Position numbers and translations under genes: made by a program | Assembly: GCF_021155775.2 (NCBI RefSeq) | Contig: NC_060232.1 | Span: 14,358,251 to 14,422,250 of the forward strand | From: Neodiprion pinetum | Lineage: Eukaryota; Arthropoda; Insecta; Hymenoptera; Diprionidae | Direction of reading: 5' to 3' | Length of the DNA: 64,000 nt | In this document: piece after piece, positions 1 through 63,784 of the stretch | How the letters are laid out: each line of letters starts with the position of its first letter | How positions within the stretch are numbered: the first letter of the stretch is position 1 | The notes under the pieces: model-generated | Told to the model about the DNA's origin: nothing | What the model saw: only the letters and a program-made list of their open reading frames with translations | Databases searched by the model: none

Positions 1-470
1 ACGTGGCGATTTTTGAACTTTTCGGGAATTGCGAGTACGAATTGAGTTCGGATGCGTTTCGATAATAGCCATACGATTACCGGTGTAATTAAGAGTAACA
101 GCTAGAGATCCGACTAGCGCGTCGAATAAGGATTGGCTTTAGTTATTGCTCTGGTGGATAAGCATTGTAGCCTGGCAATTAACGCTTTATTTCGTAGAGG
201 ACGATAGCGAATAGCGCATCGAGTACGATTTTGGTCTTTTTTTTTTGCCTAGTGGTTTATTGTCAAGTGGCGATTAGCGCTGTAAATAGCAGAGGACGGT
301 CGCGGTTAGCCCGTCAGGTCAAATTCTATTTTTGGGTTTTTGAGTTATTGTTATTATTAAGACAGCGACTAGCGCACATAGGCTTAGAAGCCCTCTAGAT
401 TTATTTAAACTTGTCTTTTCTGTTTGTTTCTTTTCTTTTTTTTTTGTTAAACCTAAGTGTTTAGGATTTC
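1..470. other. Transposon-like leader sequence, no gene
   Basis: No coding frame is visible. The stretch is rich in short related words such as gcgattagcgc, gcgaatagcgc and gcgactagcgc. Similar wording (for example cggatgcgtt followed by cgata) recurs near 9955-9975. I infer that both are 5' regions of related retrotransposons, but this rests on word similarity only. Confidence 0.35.
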
Positions 471-668
471 GAATCGCGAAGAGCGACCTTTGAATTATTA
501 TTTCTCCTGTTTGTATTTTGAATCGCGACGAGCGACGTGTGAATTATCTTTTCTCTTGTTTTGCATTTTGAATCGCAAAGAGCGACTTTTGAATTATTAT
601 TTTCCCCGTTTGTATTTTGAGTCGCGAAGAGCGACGTTGGAATTATTATTTTTTTTTTATTTTGTACT
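471..668 (+). repeat. Four-copy tandem repeat of about 50 bp
   Basis: Four units start at 471, 520, 570 and 619. Each begins gaatcgcgaagagcgac or a close variant and continues into a T-rich tail with gaattattattt. The units differ at a few positions each. The array sits directly upstream of the reverse transcriptase frame, as in the 5' region of a non-LTR element. The 86-residue frame across it (457-717) is a by-product of the repeat. Confidence 0.85.
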
Positions 669-723
669 ATCGTTGGCTGGAAATATATATTATTTTAATT
701 CTATATTAGCTTGGTAAAATAAC

Positions 724-1743
724 GTGTTGGTGTTGAGTATCTCGCACTCTCCCTCTACCCATGACAGCAATCTCTCTTCACGGCAAGATGTCTCATGCGG
801 TGTACCTCAGGGTACTATTTTAGGGCCTCTCCTCTTCTCTATTTTTATTAAGGATATGCCCCTCGCGCTGAATCACTGTAAGCATATGATGTATGCGGAT
901 GACTTACAGATATATTTACATTGTTATCCTGATGAGCTTCGTCAGGCTGTGGAGAGAGTTAACGAGGACGTTGCGATGATTCATGACTGGGTGCTGAAGA
1001 ATATGCTATCACTCAATACCTCTAAAACGAAAGCACTCATAATTAGCAGTGCTCGGTACCGCAGCTCAATTGAATCATCATATGTTCCTCCTATCCGGGT
1101 TAAAGATGAAGTTATCCCGTACGTCGTCCAGGCCAAGAATCTGGGTGTTATCATTAACAATACTCTGACTTGGTCGGAACACGTGCTCTTTATCTCGCGG
1201 AGAGTGCATAATACTCTTTGGCAATTAAAATCCAATAAAGAACTTCTGCCAACTCGCTTGCGGACCTCATTGGTAAACTCGCTAATTTTACCTCTTTTCG
1301 ACTACTGTGCATTAGTTTATTGCGATTTAACAGCTGGTCTGGAGCTTAAGCTAAAGCGCGCCCTCAATTCTTGCGTGCGATTCGTATTTGATGTGCACAA
1401 ATCTGAGCATATCAGCCCATACTACCGTATGCTTGGATGGCTTGATTTGGCTGATAGGCGCAAGTACCTGTTGGGAACTTTTCTGTTTAATACTATGAGT
1501 CTCGCGTCACCTAGTTATATCTCTGATGAGTTGGTTTTCTTGTCAGCAATACGTCACCGATTCACTAGAGGTGACCCAAAGGATCTGTTTGTTCCTTTAC
1601 ACCGAACAACTGTATACCAAAGATCGTTTCTTGTATCGGCTTGTGTCTTCTGGAACTCATTGCCTACCTCAATTTGCGAATCATCTTCCGTAAATGTCTT
1701 TAGGCTAAAACTTAGGGAATATTTGGCCAGTAATACTGTTTAA
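724..1743 (+). pseudogene. Non-LTR retrotransposon reverse transcriptase, 5'-truncated
   Basis: This 339-residue frame is the C-terminal half of a LINE-type reverse transcriptase, the enzyme that copies element RNA into DNA at the target site. Residues 26-39 carry the GVPQG...GPLLF block, and the catalytic YADD is at residues 57-60. A thumb/C-terminal region with an RH...SF...A..FWNSLP pattern at about residues 280-320 resembles Jockey/CR1-like elements. The N-terminal palm motifs and an endonuclease domain are absent, and the preceding bases are a tandem repeat, so the element is truncated or internally deleted. The frame ends in TAA and is followed by a T/A-rich tail to about 2030. The clade is uncertain. 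Confidence 0.85.
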
Positions 1744-2040
1744 TTGCTAACTGATACCATCTTCGCCTAATATAATTCAATATGTTGATACTTAATGCAT
1801 AACTCATACATATATACGGTAGGATTAGCTCTTGGCTGACCAGTTTTGGTAAGGTTCCTCTGATTAGTGTATTCTATTTAATAAGCGCAGATTTAATTTA
1901 AATATTTTTTACGTTTTGTTATATGTTTATTTTTTATTTTTTTTTATTTTATTTTACTTTATTTTATTTATATTTGATTTTATTCTATTTTTATTTTAGT
2001 TTATTTTATTTTATTTAATTTTTTTGTTTTTCTTTCACCG
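1744..2040 (+). repeat. 3' tail of the retrotransposon, T/A-rich
   Basis: After the stop codon there are about 170 bp of untranslated sequence, then a low-complexity run of attttattttatttt type (about 1915-2030). This fits the 3' end of a non-LTR element. No target-site duplication was identified. Confidence 0.5.
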
Positions 2041-2060
2041 AGAGCTGTACATGTTGAGTG

Positions 2061-3893
2061 TGTTACGTGGGGGTGAGGGTGTACTGAGCGGTGGTAGTTG
2101 ATGATTAATTGAATAATCAAGCTCCCACGTAACGACAATGAATAATTATTAAAACTAAGAAAAGACCTACCTTTCGATAGGCCGGTAATTTGTAGGATCG
2201 TGTTGCTATAGTCCTGTACAGGTCTGTGAGGTTTGTTTAAATTGTTGAGGCAATTTTATAATAATAAAAATGGGAAGAAGGTCGTTCAAAATAAATGTTT
2301 TAATATGATTTAACTAGTAAAAGATGAAGTATATTCTGTTTCGATTTGGTGATTGAAATGTCTGGTAACAATCAATGGTGATAATGACATAAGAGCCGAA
2401 AGTAACAATTTATAAAGTGTTCAAGTTATATAAATCGTGTGTTATTCTATTCTAAAGGATATTATTATTTGGTACCAGGAACATCTACTCTGAACGATGG
2501 TTATAACTAGTTGGTCGTGATTATTGTATTGTATCTCTCTTTTTAGATTATCTTAAATCAATTATATATACTATTGTTAAGTCTTATTGGTTAATTCTTG
2601 GAGACAATAAGTATGGTTTGATTGGGGGTAGTGAAGCTAGCCACCAATTCTAGACTTGCTTTTGAATGAATATTACTGGGGTAAATTTTGATTATAAAGG
2701 TGAAACAAGAATTCGTTCACTTTCGAAGATTAACACTCGGATTGACTTAGCTTTAGGTGAATCGGTCGACGAGATTGAGAGCCGTTGGATCGTGTCGGTC
2801 TGCGTCGGTAGAATTCTGGACCAGGGCCTCACCTCAAGTTTGGAAGAGTTGATCAATCGAACGATGTTGAACGTCGGTCACTTAGTCTTTGTAGATTTAG
2901 AATGATACCTTATTATGATACCGCAAGCTTGAAAGTGTCAATTTTCTGATTTTGATGTATGTTAAAATGATTCCAATGATTTATTTATTAAAAACGATAG
3001 TGTAATTATTATTATTATTATCACTTAAAATTACCTGATTCGGTTGAATCAGGGCCGAACTCAATTTCATTATGGAAAATGGAATGGCATAAAAATATCT
3101 ATTCGCGAAATGATGAGATTTAGTAAAGCACAGAAAAGATGGAAACGTAGAAGATAGTTAGTCTCTTGCAGCTAACAGAATAACTGAATGCTCGAATTTG
3201 ACGAATTAGCGCGAGACTTTAGGTCGGTCACAACTAAGATTTTCCAAACGCTACTCTTGCTCGAGAGGGCTAATCCGGGTTGACGTCCATGCACTTCGCG
3301 ACTTGACAGACGAAAGACGCGGCTTCTTGGGCCCGAGGGTCCAAGGAGCTGCAGTTGTACTTAGTTACAACGGTAATTAGCCAATGAGGTGCGAGGGCGA
3401 CCTCCTGGTGCCCAAATCCACATGGTCAGCGTTACTTCTCGCTCTTCTACGGTGTTCCGACGATTCTCAATCTCGTCGGTGACACAATGAAGATATGAAC
3501 AAAAGATATTTACATGCAATGTTCACACATTCATTCATACATTCCAATAAGTAATCTATTTTAATTTGGTGGTTCTAAAGGTAGTGGTTTATCCTAGTTA
3601 TTGATTATAGTTTTAACTTAAAAAGAGGGATATTCCCAGGCTGAGCGCTACTGATGCTAATTCAGCAGTCTTCCTATCTCAGTTCTTGGTACCAGTTAAA
3701 TAGAAGAAAGTTGAACCTTATACTAAGGATCATTGTTGGTCTCTACGTGACTTTTGCCAGGAGGGGTGGAACTCGCCGTTATTAGAATATGAGATTTTGA
3801 TGAAATGATATATGTGCATTGAAGAGATTAAAGAAATGAAATGAAATGGAATTTTGGAAAAGGTACGCCAAGGCGGTACGTCGGGGCGTAACA
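2061..3893 (+). mobile_element. Solo LTR of an LTR retrotransposon, 1.83 kb
   Basis: The segment begins TGTTACGTGGG and ends GGGGCGTAACA, giving the TG...CA ends and short inverted repeat of an LTR. The four bases AGTG occur on both sides (2057-2060 and 3894-3897), a clean target-site duplication. There is no internal retrotransposon sequence, so this is a solo LTR left by recombination. A second copy lies inverted at 23706-25622 and supports the boundary, ending on its strand in ggacgtaaca. The 79-residue frame at 2666-2905 lies inside and has a broken counterpart in the other copy, so I do not treat it as a gene. The lineage (Gypsy or BEL/Pao) cannot be told. Confidence 0.85.
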
Positions 3894-5190
3894 AGTGCAT
3901 TTGTATTGTCCTTAGGGGGCACATTGCTCCAGGACATTTTTAATAAACGCTTTTCTCTCTCTCTCTACCCAATAATTACTCCTCCCCTCTCCGCGGTACT
4001 GAACTACCGAGCATATTTTCACGGTAAAGCGCGTTGACGATTTCGAGGCGTGTTTATCAGGCCAAGCGCCCAACAACATTTCGCAGTAATGTCTTCTGGA
4101 TCAAGGTTACATCGTGGACGCCGAGTTATTGTGCATGTGGTAAGTCCTCGGTCATTTTCTCCGAGTGGTCGAGGAGTGGGAAAAATCCACGTCACACGTA
4201 TTTATCGTATCTATCATATCTATTATGGCTACCGTACATCCCTTACAGATATGTACCCGTCTCCGTACACCTGTACATAGTTATAACTCATAATAACATG
4301 TGTTCGTACACAACGGCATATGTCATACAGATTGTAACTACACGCTGACCAATATACTGGCGCAATGTCAGTACTCGATTGGCTATCTCCATACCATATC
4401 TCAGGATTTGGTTAATTACTCTTTCCGTTTACCGTCTGATTATGAGTTCAAATTGACTTCAAAATAAATGGGAGGTGAAACTTCAATGGTATGGACCTCT
4501 GTTTCGAATTTGAACTCAATTCGTACAGCCATTTGACAGATATTGAGGTCCCAAGACCAAGATGAAGAAGAAGATGATAAAGACAGATTTTTCAAATGGT
4601 TGGTGTGCCTGAAACCGATCGGCAGATTTAGCTCAGATTTATAACAACATGTTTACTCGTTCAAAGATATGACAAGCTGATTTCGGTAAGTTGAACCAGG
4701 TTAATAATCCTCAGCTAGCGCTCGCTGGCCTACGGATAGATACTTGGCAGTGATCCGCTACTGCAGGTCTCGATTTGTATATTCACACTTAGTTCACACG
4801 AAACTTTCATAAAATGTTGTTTATTGGATTGTGAATATACACTTTGAGATATTGTGAATGTAGGTGAATAGTCGTTTCAGACACGTGTATGAAATTATTG
4901 AATATAATACAGGTAATGCGCTAAACAGAGAAAGACGAAAAAAATATAGGAATTATACATATATCACCTGGTTATGAAACCATTAAACCATATCCTACAA
5001 AGAGAGCTTGCCCTGAACAATTTTTATATTCGATCCACGGGGTGAAGTGGGCGAAGCGGTAGTTCGTAATATTTACAATTTGAGAATGCTTGATGGTAAA
5101 ATAACATATCAGTGAACGTTTCATCAACGACGGTGGGTTTCATATCTTCGTCTAGACAGTGGAATAGAAAACGATGAGACTATGGCTGTG
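3894..5190. other. Unassigned sequence downstream of the host exons
   Basis: No gene is supported. Overlapping frames at 3846-4348 have no recognisable domain. One exon-like reading is an ATG at 4089 followed by 17 codons and a strong donor (gtaagt at 4140) on the plus strand, with no identified continuation. The stretch lies beyond the last exon found for the minus-strand KH gene and may belong to its next intron. Confidence 0.4.
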
Positions 5191-5263
5191 TTCAAAAACT
5201 AGACAACACTGTTAAAACTCCCTAGGACAGAGGTAGAGTTAGTTACGAACACGGCTTCAAAAA
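5191..5263. repeat. Small inverted-repeat element (MITE-like)
   Basis: About 75 bp with ends ggctgtgttcaaaaacta and, inverted, a close match (gttacgaacacggc). The size and imperfect terminal inverted repeats fit a very short MITE remnant. No target duplication was confirmed. Confidence 0.35.
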
Positions 5264-5917
5264 CCAGATAAAAATTTGTTGACAGCACTAGGAGCTAATT
5301 TCGGAACGCGCCCATTGATGTTGAACAGTCAGTTGACCATGCCGGTATTGTGGCATACATACTTAACGGTTATTTTTTAAATTGTCGATAGCTTATCATT
5401 TAATTTTGCTGACATGCCAACTCCGACTAGGCTGGCATTCTCTGGTAGATTATGATTACTCAATTACGGAACTAATAAGACGTTATATCGCACTTTACGT
5501 GACCAACTGTATAATTAGCCGTAGCAATTCTGTTGCTGCCTCACTGTTCTTTCTTCTAACATAAATACCATAGTATGATCAATACAAATAAAAATGCAGT
5601 TTTCAAAGTTTTCGCTGTGATTTGATGCCTCCCAATTTTCATAAATTTCAAGAATAATTACACGGTAAGCGAATACCTGTATCAATATGCATGAAACTGA
5701 AACTGACGGCTAAGGTTAGCGGCCAAACACGCCAATGTTTATCAAAGTAAGACACAGACACCCAACGAGCAAAATGTCGTCGAATCTCATATAAAGGTAA
5801 GGTATTAAGACGTAGGCGCAATTCTGTACCACTATAATATATATATTGAAGAAAAGTTCTTTCAGTTCAGCCGCGAACTCATGCCATTAGCGTCAGGTTT
5901 TTGTCATGTGCACATAC
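5264..5917. other. Probable intron of the KH-domain gene, no exon recognised
   Basis: The sequence follows the donor at 5917-5911 on the minus strand. I found no further exon with matching phase here, so the next exon is probably farther left or outside the window. Confidence 0.45.
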
Positions 5918-58579
<52,662 letters not shown>

Positions 58580-60683
58580 CTAGGGTAAATAAATGAGAAA
58601 CACAATCATTAGTATCAACACTCACTGAATACTTTCCTTAATCTAATAAAAGAATGATAATTTCTGAATGTCAAATTTATAGCTTCAATGTAGTAATGTG
58701 TATGAAATAAAATGAGCAAATGTAAGCATTGAGAGTTCACGTAATAACCAAAAAGTGAGCATAAAATGTTATTAGATTGGTAATTTATTTATTATCAATT
58801 TGCGTTATCGCCCATACTTTCAATAGTTGAACTGCTGCATTACAGTCACGTATTTCAACTTCATCAGGCTATTCGAAATAAAGTGGCATTTCAAGAATAA
58901 GAGGGTACCTTTCTTAATTAAATACTCAGTTCCTAAAACCGTATGGAAACGTCATTTGTCGAGAAAGAATAATTTTTTGTCAAAGCTTATGTGATTACTG
59001 CAAACATGTGTTAGTATCGAAAAACTGGTATTAGATGTTGCATAATAATAGTGCCAATGAATTTAAATATTTGTATACAATTACTGAATGTCACATGCCG
59101 TGTAAGATTCGAGGCAGCAACAGATACCAAAACACCCGGGTTTATTTTGCCAGGGACAGTTGAATAGCGAAATCTTTTCCAAATAAATCTAAAAACCAAA
59201 ACACTGTATCTTGCACGTTTTATTTATAACCTTACTTCAGTCTGGTATGGCAATTTAAATCTTGATGCATAAGAATTCAGAATGTTGTAAAGCAAAGACT
59301 TGACACTGTCACAAAACATGAGCTATGAGCAGTCTTACATACAAGTCTGGGAACTTGTATGGTTGGGGTGACTCAAATAATGTGACAAAGCGTAGTACTC
59401 ATTTCCGTCACGTGGAACAGTGCAGCCTTGGGGTACCCACTATAGGGGTAAGCCAATCAAGATAGAATGGGAAGAGTTGATAGAGGTTTCTCCGTGGTTT
59501 TCTCTCTGCTTTGAACAGATATGCTATGATAGAACGTGAACAACACTTTTAATCAATCAAAAATAAGTGCAATGCTCATTGAAACCTAAAATTTCTCTTT
59601 ACGAACGAAATACGCGATTATTTATCAAGAGTCGCGGTAGCGACTCGAGATAAGTACATTTTCTCGACAGTCCGCGACACTCTTACTCCGCACAACTTGC
59701 TTATACACAGGACTATATCTATATACAAAAATTTATTTTCCTCATAACCAACGAATTATAGAGTCTCGAAAAAAATCCACCAGTGTATATTTTTTATTTT
59801 TATTTCTCTTTCGATTGAGACTATAACGAAGGCTGTGGCTATAAGAATATCGCCGATACAGCTTTATAAAAGGATCGACTTCGTTTCCTTCATTATTATA
59901 GAATTTCGTCGTCATCGCACACTTTTTATTATTATGATTATTTACGCATGGAAGTCGCCATGACACCCGGCAACGAGACTGAAGTCAGCCGCACTCCGTC
60001 GATGATGCAGAGTTCTTTTAGTGCTACACCAACATGATGATCATAAATATGATCTGGTGGATAATACAGATCGCACGTTCTCTGTTGTTTGCGTGTGTGC
60101 GGTGCTGGTAGGTGAGTTAGAACGTAGTTGCGCGGGCATACCCACACGGCAAAACGCTCGGCTCACGGACGCACGCACACCACACACCGTCGGCCACGAG
60201 CGGCTAACCCCAACGTTCCAACACACACTGGGTGGATCAGGTGTAAATATGGGGCATTCTATACAAATTCAACATATCCATTCGTTATCGTATGATATAA
60301 TAATTTATATGAAACATTATATCAATACGATAACGAATGAACATGAAATGTTTGGGCCTCCGGATTTTGTACGTAGGCTTGTAGTGAGTAAAATAATGAG
60401 CGGAATGAAAAGAAATATATAAATGAAGATTCAGTAGGGAAAATTTAAGAGAGCCTCATTCTATATAATACAAACGAATTTTGTTTTTTTTTAATTGTTA
60501 TTCATTCCTTTCCATTATCCAAGCAATAAATTGTTGGGGCAAAAATTTGTTCAACGGATCTCTAGTAATTTCTTTTATTTCATATGAAATGAATTCATTG
60601 ATTTTTCAAAAATACGTATGAATTTTTTTTTTAGAATTTCCGGCGATTTTGAATATTAAAAAAAGCAATACTTTGCAAAAAGT
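58580..60683. other. Upstream region of the KHDC4-like gene, start not located
   Basis: This should hold an upstream intron and possibly exon 1 and the promoter of the minus-strand gene. A GC-richer stretch at 59960-60230 with a minus-strand ATG (59960, MATSM followed by gtaaat) is a possible first exon, but its phase does not fit the next exon directly. The frame at 60021-60422 (plus) has no recognised domain. No TATA or initiator was identified. Confidence 0.35.
59085..59188 (-). other. Candidate upstream exon of the KHDC4-like gene
   Basis: A good acceptor (tttggtttttag) precedes 104 bp. One frame reads WKRFRYSTVPGKINPGVLVS, which could echo the basic RRSKWD-like N-terminus of KHDC4. In that frame the nearby donor (cattca/gtaatt) leaves one base, while the next exon needs two, and joining them gives a stop. 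The frame that does keep phase reads a cysteine-rich, unfamiliar peptide. It may be a real exon with another donor, an untranslated exon, or a chance match. Confidence 0.3.
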
Positions 60684-61393
60684 CGTGAAATAAAGCCCAA
60701 AAACACCAAAAATGGTGTAAAAAACTGGAGACATGTACATTTACGTAAGTAACTTTATCTATATCCCCGCAAAAAAAAGTGTATAATGAAACTCTAAAAA
60801 TACACAAAAAAATTATGTACAAAAATTTGAATCAAGTCCTCTCTGATATAATAAAGTATATATAGTCTTCTACGTATCCTTTGCAAAAAGTTGTGAAATA
60901 AATTGATAACATCTGAAGCATGTGTCGCCAAGCACATGTGGTTTGCTGATTTAACGTCATTCATTTTTTCAATCATATAGTAATTATTGAGCTAAGGTAC
61001 TTCGATTCAAAAACACAAACATCTTATTCGATGTAAAAAATGTAACCAAAAAAATAAAAAGTACTAAGAGAGTTCAGCTTTTTCCCTAAACCATAAAATA
61101 ATAGATATAAAATGTATAACAGAAAATGAAATGAAATAAAAATTAAAATTGTAAAATTAAAATCTCTCTATCTAATAAAAAAGTTTCAAACAAATGAACG
61201 TAGAAAAAGATTATAATAACAATAGTAAAAAAAAGATTATAATAACAATAGTATACGCATGAAGTTGGCGGTGGAGTGAGATGCCGAAAACAAAACAAAA
61301 AGCATCTAGCAAACCCTTTGACAGCTGTCATCGGCTGTTTATGACAGTCTTTGACAAATATCTTTATAGGTATCTGTTTCTGACGCGCAAAAA

Positions 61394-61830
61394 ATGAACA
61401 TGCAAACGAAAATTATCAAGATGATTCCCGACGGGGATTGTCTTTTTCGCGCGTTGGCGTATCGTGTATACGGCACTCGAGATCGACACGCAGAGGTGAG
61501 ACTGAGTATCGTTTCAAATATAGTGGATAATTGGTCTACGTTTGCGGGTTTTATTACAGGTAATGAGTCAAACGGTGCTGTGATTAGGTCACCTGGTGAT
61601 TGTAAAAAAATAAATAAATAAAAATGGAATATACGGGGGAGAAGCAGAATTAGCTGCAGCTGCGGACATTTTTAAGATATGTTTAATCGTGTATCGCGAA
61701 GAACAAATTCATTCACACCGGATCGGATCACAAAATGAAACACAATTCTCGCTACTCTTCACCGGCAACGGAGACAGTGGACTCTTTGATGTCTTGCAGA
61801 ACCAAAATAAAATTCAGATAGTGAGTAATA
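61394..61830 (+). pseudogene. OTU-type cysteine protease fragment
   Basis: The first frame (61394-61621, 75 residues) has KMIPDGDCLFRALAYRVYGT at about residues 9-28. The DGDC catalytic aspartate/cysteine site and LFRAL helix are hallmarks of OTU deubiquitinases, which cleave ubiquitin chains. It ends in a stop. Sequence beyond, in another frame from about 61625, reads YGGEAELAAAADIFKICLIV, a typical OTU continuation (GGxxEL.A.A..F...I.V). The expected C-terminal catalytic histidine was not confidently located. OTU domains are often carried by insect transposons and viruses. An intervening short intron is possible instead of a frameshift. Confidence 0.7.
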
Positions 61831-61907
61831 AGTATGAAAAGTAACAATCAAATAATAGTAAATCTAAATATATCACCAAACAGTCAAAAGGACAGCCAGG
61901 ATTTACG

Positions 61908-62294
61908 ATGACAATGGAGAAAAGAGGAGTTTCAAGCAGCAGACAAGGCGATGAAGATGGTGGATGGTCGGAAGTATCACAAAAGAAAGAGGAAAATAAA
62001 ATTGTAAGTGCGAATAACCAAATAAGCCATAGAATAATATCCATCAAATATTCGTATAACCAGGTAAGAGGACGACCAGGATCGATGTTGACCACAAGAG
62101 AAAGAGGTGTTTTGCGGAATGAACAGCAACGCGAATATAGAGAAAAAAATAATATAAAGAAGGTGATTTTGGAGAATAACCGGCAGAGCGGTAGCAAAAA
62201 TAATTCAGCAAGTCAAGGAGATAGATCGATATCAATGGAGAAGGAACACCAATTTTCAACCAACGAATGGAAGCTTAGATTGATGAAAAAATGA
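61908..62294 (+). CDS. Unrecognised charged frame in the OTU element
   Basis: 128 residues, rich in Gln, Asn, Ser and Lys/Glu, with no domain that I recognise. Two roughly similar halves both contain a ccaggat...atg segment and gagaaagaggtg-like words (around 61894 and 62068), suggesting an internal duplication. It may be a C-terminal part of an element protein or chance. Confidence 0.3.
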   Translation: MTMEKRGVSSSRQGDEDGGWSEVSQKKEENKIVSANNQISHRIISIKYSYNQVRGRPGSMLTTRERGVLRNEQQREYREKNNIKKVILENNRQSGSKNNSASQGDRSISMEKEHQFSTNEWKLRLMKK

Positions 62295-62399
62295 AAAGTA
62301 AGCACAGAAGGAATTGAAGTGGACAGCAAGTGCAGACCTGTCATCAAATCAACATGAAGGAATTCGCCTGTCTACTAGACAATGCGTAAGGAAATAGTG

Positions 62400-62480
62400 A
62401 GGCGCGCAGCGCCGAGTGCCCGAGGCGCGTAGCGCCGAGATGGGGTTGGCGCGCGAAGCGCGCAGGGGCGAAGCCCCTAG
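62400..62480. repeat. GC-rich cluster of mini-palindromes
   Basis: A run of short stem-loops in otherwise AT-rich DNA: gcgcgcagcgcc, ggcgcgtagcgcc, gcgcgaagcgcgc and ggggcgaagcccc. Each is a 5-6 bp stem around a 3-base loop (cag, tag, gaa). It sits between the coding frames and the right arm of the OTU element. Confidence 0.75.
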
Positions 62481-62483
62481 TTA

Positions 62484-62625
62484 ATTAAAAAAAAGAAGTT
62501 AGTACAAAACAAAAACAGAAAAAAGTACTTGGCGCAACTGTTAGTTTATACATTAATTTATAAACTTCACTTCATATTAAGGCAGTCGTGCCAAGTACTT
62601 TTTTTTGTTTTTGTTTTGTTTTGTT
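62484..62625. repeat. Hairpin next to the right arm of the OTU element
   Basis: aaaacaaaaacagaaaaaag followed by tacttggcgca pairs with tgccaagtactttttt followed by ttgtttttgttttg, around a loop of about 65 bp. It may be a small foldback insertion or a regulatory structure of the element. Confidence 0.6.
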
Positions 62626-63132
62626 ATAATTTCTTTTTTTTTAATTAATTTTAATTTGACAATTTTTATTTTTATTTCATTTTATTTTCTATCATACATT
62701 TTATATCTATCATTTCATGCTTTAGAGAAAAAGCTGAACTCTCTTAGTACTTTTTATTTTTTTGATTACATTTTTTACATTTTTTACATCGAATAAGATG
62801 TTTGCGTTTTTGAATTGAAACACATCAGCTCAGTAATTACTATATGATTGAAAAAATGAATGACGTTAAATCAGCAAACCACATGTGCTTAGCGACACAT
62901 GCTTCAGATGTTATCAATTTATTTCACAACTTTTTGCAAAGGATATGTAAAAGACTATGTATACTTTATTATATGAGCGCGGACTTGATTCAAATTTTTG
63001 TACACAATTTTTTTGTGTATTTTTAGAGTTTCATTATACATTTTTTTTTTGGGGGATATAGATAAATCTACTTACGTAAATGTACTTGTCTCCAGTTTTT
63101 TACACCATTTTTGGTGTTTTTGGGGTTTATTT

Positions 63133-63573
63133 GATATACCAGGACAATCACTCGCAACTTGAAAATAAGCTGCGCATGCACCAAATAATTCAATCTCATT
63201 GGTCGGCGAAATCTTCCCGCAGCGATATTCTTGACTGCGATGCAGGAGACCAACGTATACGCCTCTTGGATATCATGGCGAAACGACGGCAACGCTATCT
63301 GTCGGTTAACGGCGGCAACTCGAGGACGTTGTTTTCATACAAGTAAACATATGATTCACATAGGTATATTGAAACTGCGCGACGCATCTCCGTAAGCGGA
63401 CTAACAACGTTCGATGAAACAAAGCGCGTTTCAACACGCTCGATATGCGCCTTTGCATGACCACGATTCTCACAACGATACATGGTTACTCACGGCCAGC
63501 CCCCTGCAACTAGATCGAGCGAAAAAGTAAAAAGAGTAACTTAGTATGTCACATAATTTTAGTTCTTATTGAA
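63133..63573. other. GC-richer region with an unassigned short frame
   Basis: Sequence right of the OTU element, with an inverted CCAAT-like attgg at 63199 and a plus-strand ATG at 63274 followed by 23 codons rich in basic residues. Unlike most of the window it is not AT-rich, so it may be unique host DNA. No gene is supported. Confidence 0.3.
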
Positions 63574-63574
63574 G

Positions 63575-63680
63575 GCGCTAGTAGTGCAGTTGCACGGGTT
63601 GCACTCTGTAAAGGCCGTAAAGGTAATCGCGCAAACCCACTGATATATATCGCAAACCGCGCAACTGTACTACTAACGCT
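63575..63680. repeat. Short MITE, about 106 bp
   Basis: gcgctagtagtgcagttgca at the left matches the inverse of gcgcaactgtactactaacgc at the right, with ggttgc/gcaaacc inside. Target duplication not identified. Confidence 0.65.
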
Positions 63681-63784
63681 CTCTACCGAGTGTGACAACA
63701 TAGACTCGTTTTCTGAAACACAGAGTTGCAGGGAGCTGCTCACGGCTGTACGGTGGCAGCGAGCAACAATGTATCTTCCGCGCC

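Larger units (their letters stand above)
60684..63132 (+). mobile_element. Element with about 480-bp inverted arms and an OTU gene
   Basis: The left arm (60684-61159) and right arm (62642-63132) are inverted copies with about 90 percent identity by eye. They start near cccaaaaacaccaaaaatgg and include tggagacatgtacatttacg and agtactaagagagttcagct. The matching 60-residue frames on opposite strands (60794-60976 and 62844-63026) are shadows of the arms. The interior holds an OTU-type frame, a 128-residue unknown frame, GC-rich mini-palindromes and a hairpin. Long inverted arms recall Polinton-type or large foldback elements, but the superfamily is unclear. Confidence 0.8.

Noticed and set aside
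471..668. CRISPR-like array
   Set aside because: The four units are directly adjacent diverged tandem repeats with no unique spacers, in a eukaryotic context.
2666..2905. 79-residue plus-strand frame
   Set aside because: It lies inside the solo LTR, and the corresponding part of the second LTR copy reads only partly; no domain is recognisable.
62844..63026. 60-residue frame repeated at 60794-60976 as a conserved gene
   Set aside because: Both are shadows of the inverted arms of the OTU element.
63274..63345. ATG with basic codons resembling the expected KHDC4 N-terminus
   Set aside because: It is on the plus strand, opposite to the gene, and has no matching donor.
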